Source of the DNA: Tritrichomonas musculus
Lineage: Eukaryota > Parabasalia > Tritrichomonadida > Tritrichomonadidae
DNA: 64,000 nucleotides
Assembly: GCA_039105265.1 (NCBI GenBank)
Contig: JAPFFF010000053.1
Coordinates: 1,070,914 to 1,134,913, forward strand
Direction: 5' to 3'
In this document: positions 61,671 through 64,000 of the stretch, in pieces
How the letters are laid out: each line of letters opens with the position of its first letter
Numbering within the stretch: the stretch's first letter is position 1
Program-made: the position numbers and the translations under genes
The notes under the pieces: generated by a model
Told to the model about the DNA's origin: nothing
What the model saw: only the letters and a program-made list of their open reading frames with translations
The model's database searches: none

Positions 61671-64000
61671 TATCTTAATATTAGCTTTGTATAATAATAA
61701 TATTTAAATCTAAATTAGATGTTATATAATATATAATACTAAATTTTGCTGCATAATAAATAAGTATTTAATTAAAATAGTTTTTTAATAGATATTGTTT
61801 GAAAACAAAAATATTCATAAATACATTATGTGGAATAAAGATTACTAAATTTTTAAGTGGATAATTATCAATATAAGTTGTAAAATAACCTATTTTATAA
61901 TCGAGAAAGGAGCAAGGGTAACCGTTTTTCGTACGTTAAGAAGCCTTAAAAAAGCATTTATATCTTATTATAAGAACAAGAAAAAACAATATTTTTTAAA
62001 TATATTGATTATTTATATTAGATAAAATAATCCTTAATGATACATTACATAATTATTTCAAGTGTGATGAAATTAATGACTAATGATATTTTTTTTGATC
62101 ATCCAAAGGACTTGTAGATTAATGGTTTTGACATTCTATTTTAGTGCTAAATGATAAAATGATATTATGTCTTTTAAATAAAATTTATAGTAGACTTATA
62201 AAAATCCATATCGCATTTTTTATTTTTGAAATCCTGGGGAATAATCCTTTCTGTTGAGTGTTTATTTACATTAATATTTTATTTTGTCGACGATTGGTGT
62301 TAATAATTCTATTATATTATAATTAATGTTTTTTTAATAAGGAATTGTTATTACAAAATATAATTTTTTTAATATATATTTATTTAATAAAGCATATTAA
62401 ATATATTATTTTCATTTTGGAGTTGAAATGGAAATAATTGCATGAATATTTATGTTCATTAAAAATCAAAGTTTTCGGGGGAATAATAACAAATAGTTGT
62501 TATATAAAATCATATCAAGCAAATATAATTATTTATCAGCTGAATAAATCAATTAATTGCGATATTTATGAATTTTAATGATGTTTAGAGGTTCTATGAT
62601 TTTTAATTATTAAATTTTAATAATAAAATAGACTATCATCTTTAATATAGGGAAATTTCATTTCCAAAATAACTAAGCACATAAGTAAATTCAGAATTAA
62701 AAATGAATAAAAAAAAAAATTGAGTAGTGCAAATTTTTAACACAAAAACTCATAGTATAATTTGTTTGTATTTTTCATAAGTACATATAATATTTTATAT
62801 AATATATAATAGTTTTTTTATCTAAAATATCTCTATAATTTATTTATATTATTGAGATAAAAATGTTTTATTCAAAATAAATCTAATTTGAATGCCTATT
62901 CAAATATTTTTTTCTCTCAATTTTTTCTTTTCAAATTTAAGTTTTATCGTTTTACAAATTTTTCTTGATGGGATATTAATATTTTTTAAATATTCTTGTA
63001 TATTTAATCATATATATAGTTTTAAAAAATAATTACTCATAAGGTATTTTAAATCAATTTATATATTTGCTTGGGAGAATGCATAAAACTAATGATCGAG
63101 TGTAACTTATCATGACTCTAATATAAAATTGGTAGTTGTGATTTGAGATTTAGTCGAATAAATAGATTTAATATACGCATATATATCTAATATATTGTTT
63201 TCGAATGATTTGGTATGTTGAATTTGGGACAATATTTGATTTAATAGCATCAGTAATTATTTCAAAAAACTGATTATATCTCAGCCATTTTGTAAAAATA
63301 TTGAGTCTCGCATGGTTTATTCTAATTATATTAGCAGATACTTTTAAATCATCATATGGTCTATCTTGAATTATTTGAAATTGAGAATCTCCAAATTTCA
63401 TCGATTGCCCTTAATCAAATCATAAAAGTAATATTTATATATAAATATTATTATATTATTTATAAATAAAATAAAATTTTGAATTTATTAATTATATAAC
63501 GCAAAAAAAGGCAAACAACGAGAAAAAATAGCCCATTCAATAAGTTAACTCTCCTCTTCAATTTGTCAACTTTTTGAATTATTTTTATACTTTGATATTT
63601 TTCTTTCATTTGTCGGTAAATCGATTTATTTCTGTGATTTTACACAACTTCTATCAAACATGTAAAAACGTTTAGAATTAAAATTCGTACGTTAGTTCTG
63701 AAAAGTTAAACTTTTTGATAACTTGGATTTTTTTAAAACGATAGATTCTTTTCTGGTCCATATAAAGTTTGCTTAAAAACCAATATACTATATAATATTT
63801 CAATATGAAGTCGAAACGATTTTCAATAACCTCTAAAGTGGTGCTTCTTTTAATAGAGGTAATTTCAAGATCTTTTTCTCAAAATTGAAATAAAATATGC
63901 GAAAATGGTCTATAATATATATATATAAACGTTATTATATAATAACAACATTATGAAATTCAAATTTCAGTTCAAATCATTGAGATATTTGAAAACTTTT
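61671..64000. other. AT-rich region without a supported gene
   Basis: Only 63168-63401 on the minus strand (77 codons from ATG 63401; motifs MKFGDSQFQIIQDRPYDDLK, ARLNIFTKWLRYNQFFEII) has a coding-like composition; its last ten codons look like AT spacer, so it may be a decayed gene start. The copy of the dispersed repeat lies just upstream of that ATG, at 63411-63560. Nothing else recognised. Confidence 0.5.
63411..63560. repeat. Dispersed repeat, copy 2 (about 150 bp)
   Basis: Matches 54687-54835 in order and spacing of several words, ending ATAACGCAAAAAAA, CCATTCAA and CTCTC. In this copy it sits upstream of a minus-strand coding-like fragment. Confidence 0.5.

Overview
The window looks like nuclear DNA of a parabasalid protist, most probably a Tritrichomonas-type trichomonad. 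It is very AT-rich (roughly 20-30% GC between genes) and its genes are single uninterrupted reading frames; I saw no convincing intron. The gene families are those that trichomonads expand: R2R3 Myb proteins, TKL-like kinases (one with Sel1 repeats), BTB plus F5/8C-type proteins, VIT-VWA-ubiquitin proteins and small GTPases. Several genes have a TCA(C/T)TTT-like initiator just upstream of the ATG. The assignment is by gene content; no rRNA or housekeeping marker is present.

Layout. 1-963: 3' end of a membrane protein. 964-5648: repeat-rich spacer with at least two inverted-repeat elements. 5649-13251: three Myb genes, two of them near-identical inverted paralogues, with more MITEs. 13444-15925: decayed material, including a broken VIT-VWA-ubiquitin gene. 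16318-24717: Sel1-repeat kinase, tRNA-Cys, BTB-like gene and a beta-mannosidase that has lost its acid/base motif. 25213-29668: kinase with two ubiquitin-like repeats, a tRNA-Asp-like locus and a Rab-like GTPase. 29881-34065: a foldback-type element, a Tc1/mariner remnant and a tandem-GTPase pseudogene. 34924-42527: a Lys/Glu-rich protein with a recent internal duplication, a histidine acid phosphatase, and a large TULIP-PqiA fusion membrane protein. 42528-48727: gene desert with MITEs, a hAT-like end and a DDE transposase remnant. 48728-56295: Myb, BTB/coiled-coil/F5-8C protein, tandem-kinase protein and an HxxxD acyltransferase. 56865-64000: a Myb-like ORF between GC-rich inverted repeats, then two apparently identical 1,033-bp direct repeats around a spacer with strong hairpins, then AT-rich DNA with no clear gene.

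Working together. No operons are expected or seen. The Myb proteins are probable transcription factors, the kinases and GTPases are signalling or trafficking components, beta-mannosidase and acid phosphatase suggest glycan and phosphate hydrolysis, and the TULIP-PqiA protein suggests lipid handling at a membrane. Much of the spacer is short non-autonomous DNA transposons: six or seven flanked by TA and two flanked by TTAA. Points I find most worth checking are the TULIP-PqiA fusion, the sharply bounded near-identity of two Myb paralogues, the strong rise in GC from 5' to 3' within many genes, the 1,033-bp repeat pair, and the TIR-flanked Myb-like ORF. All repeat and family calls were made by eye; none was computed.
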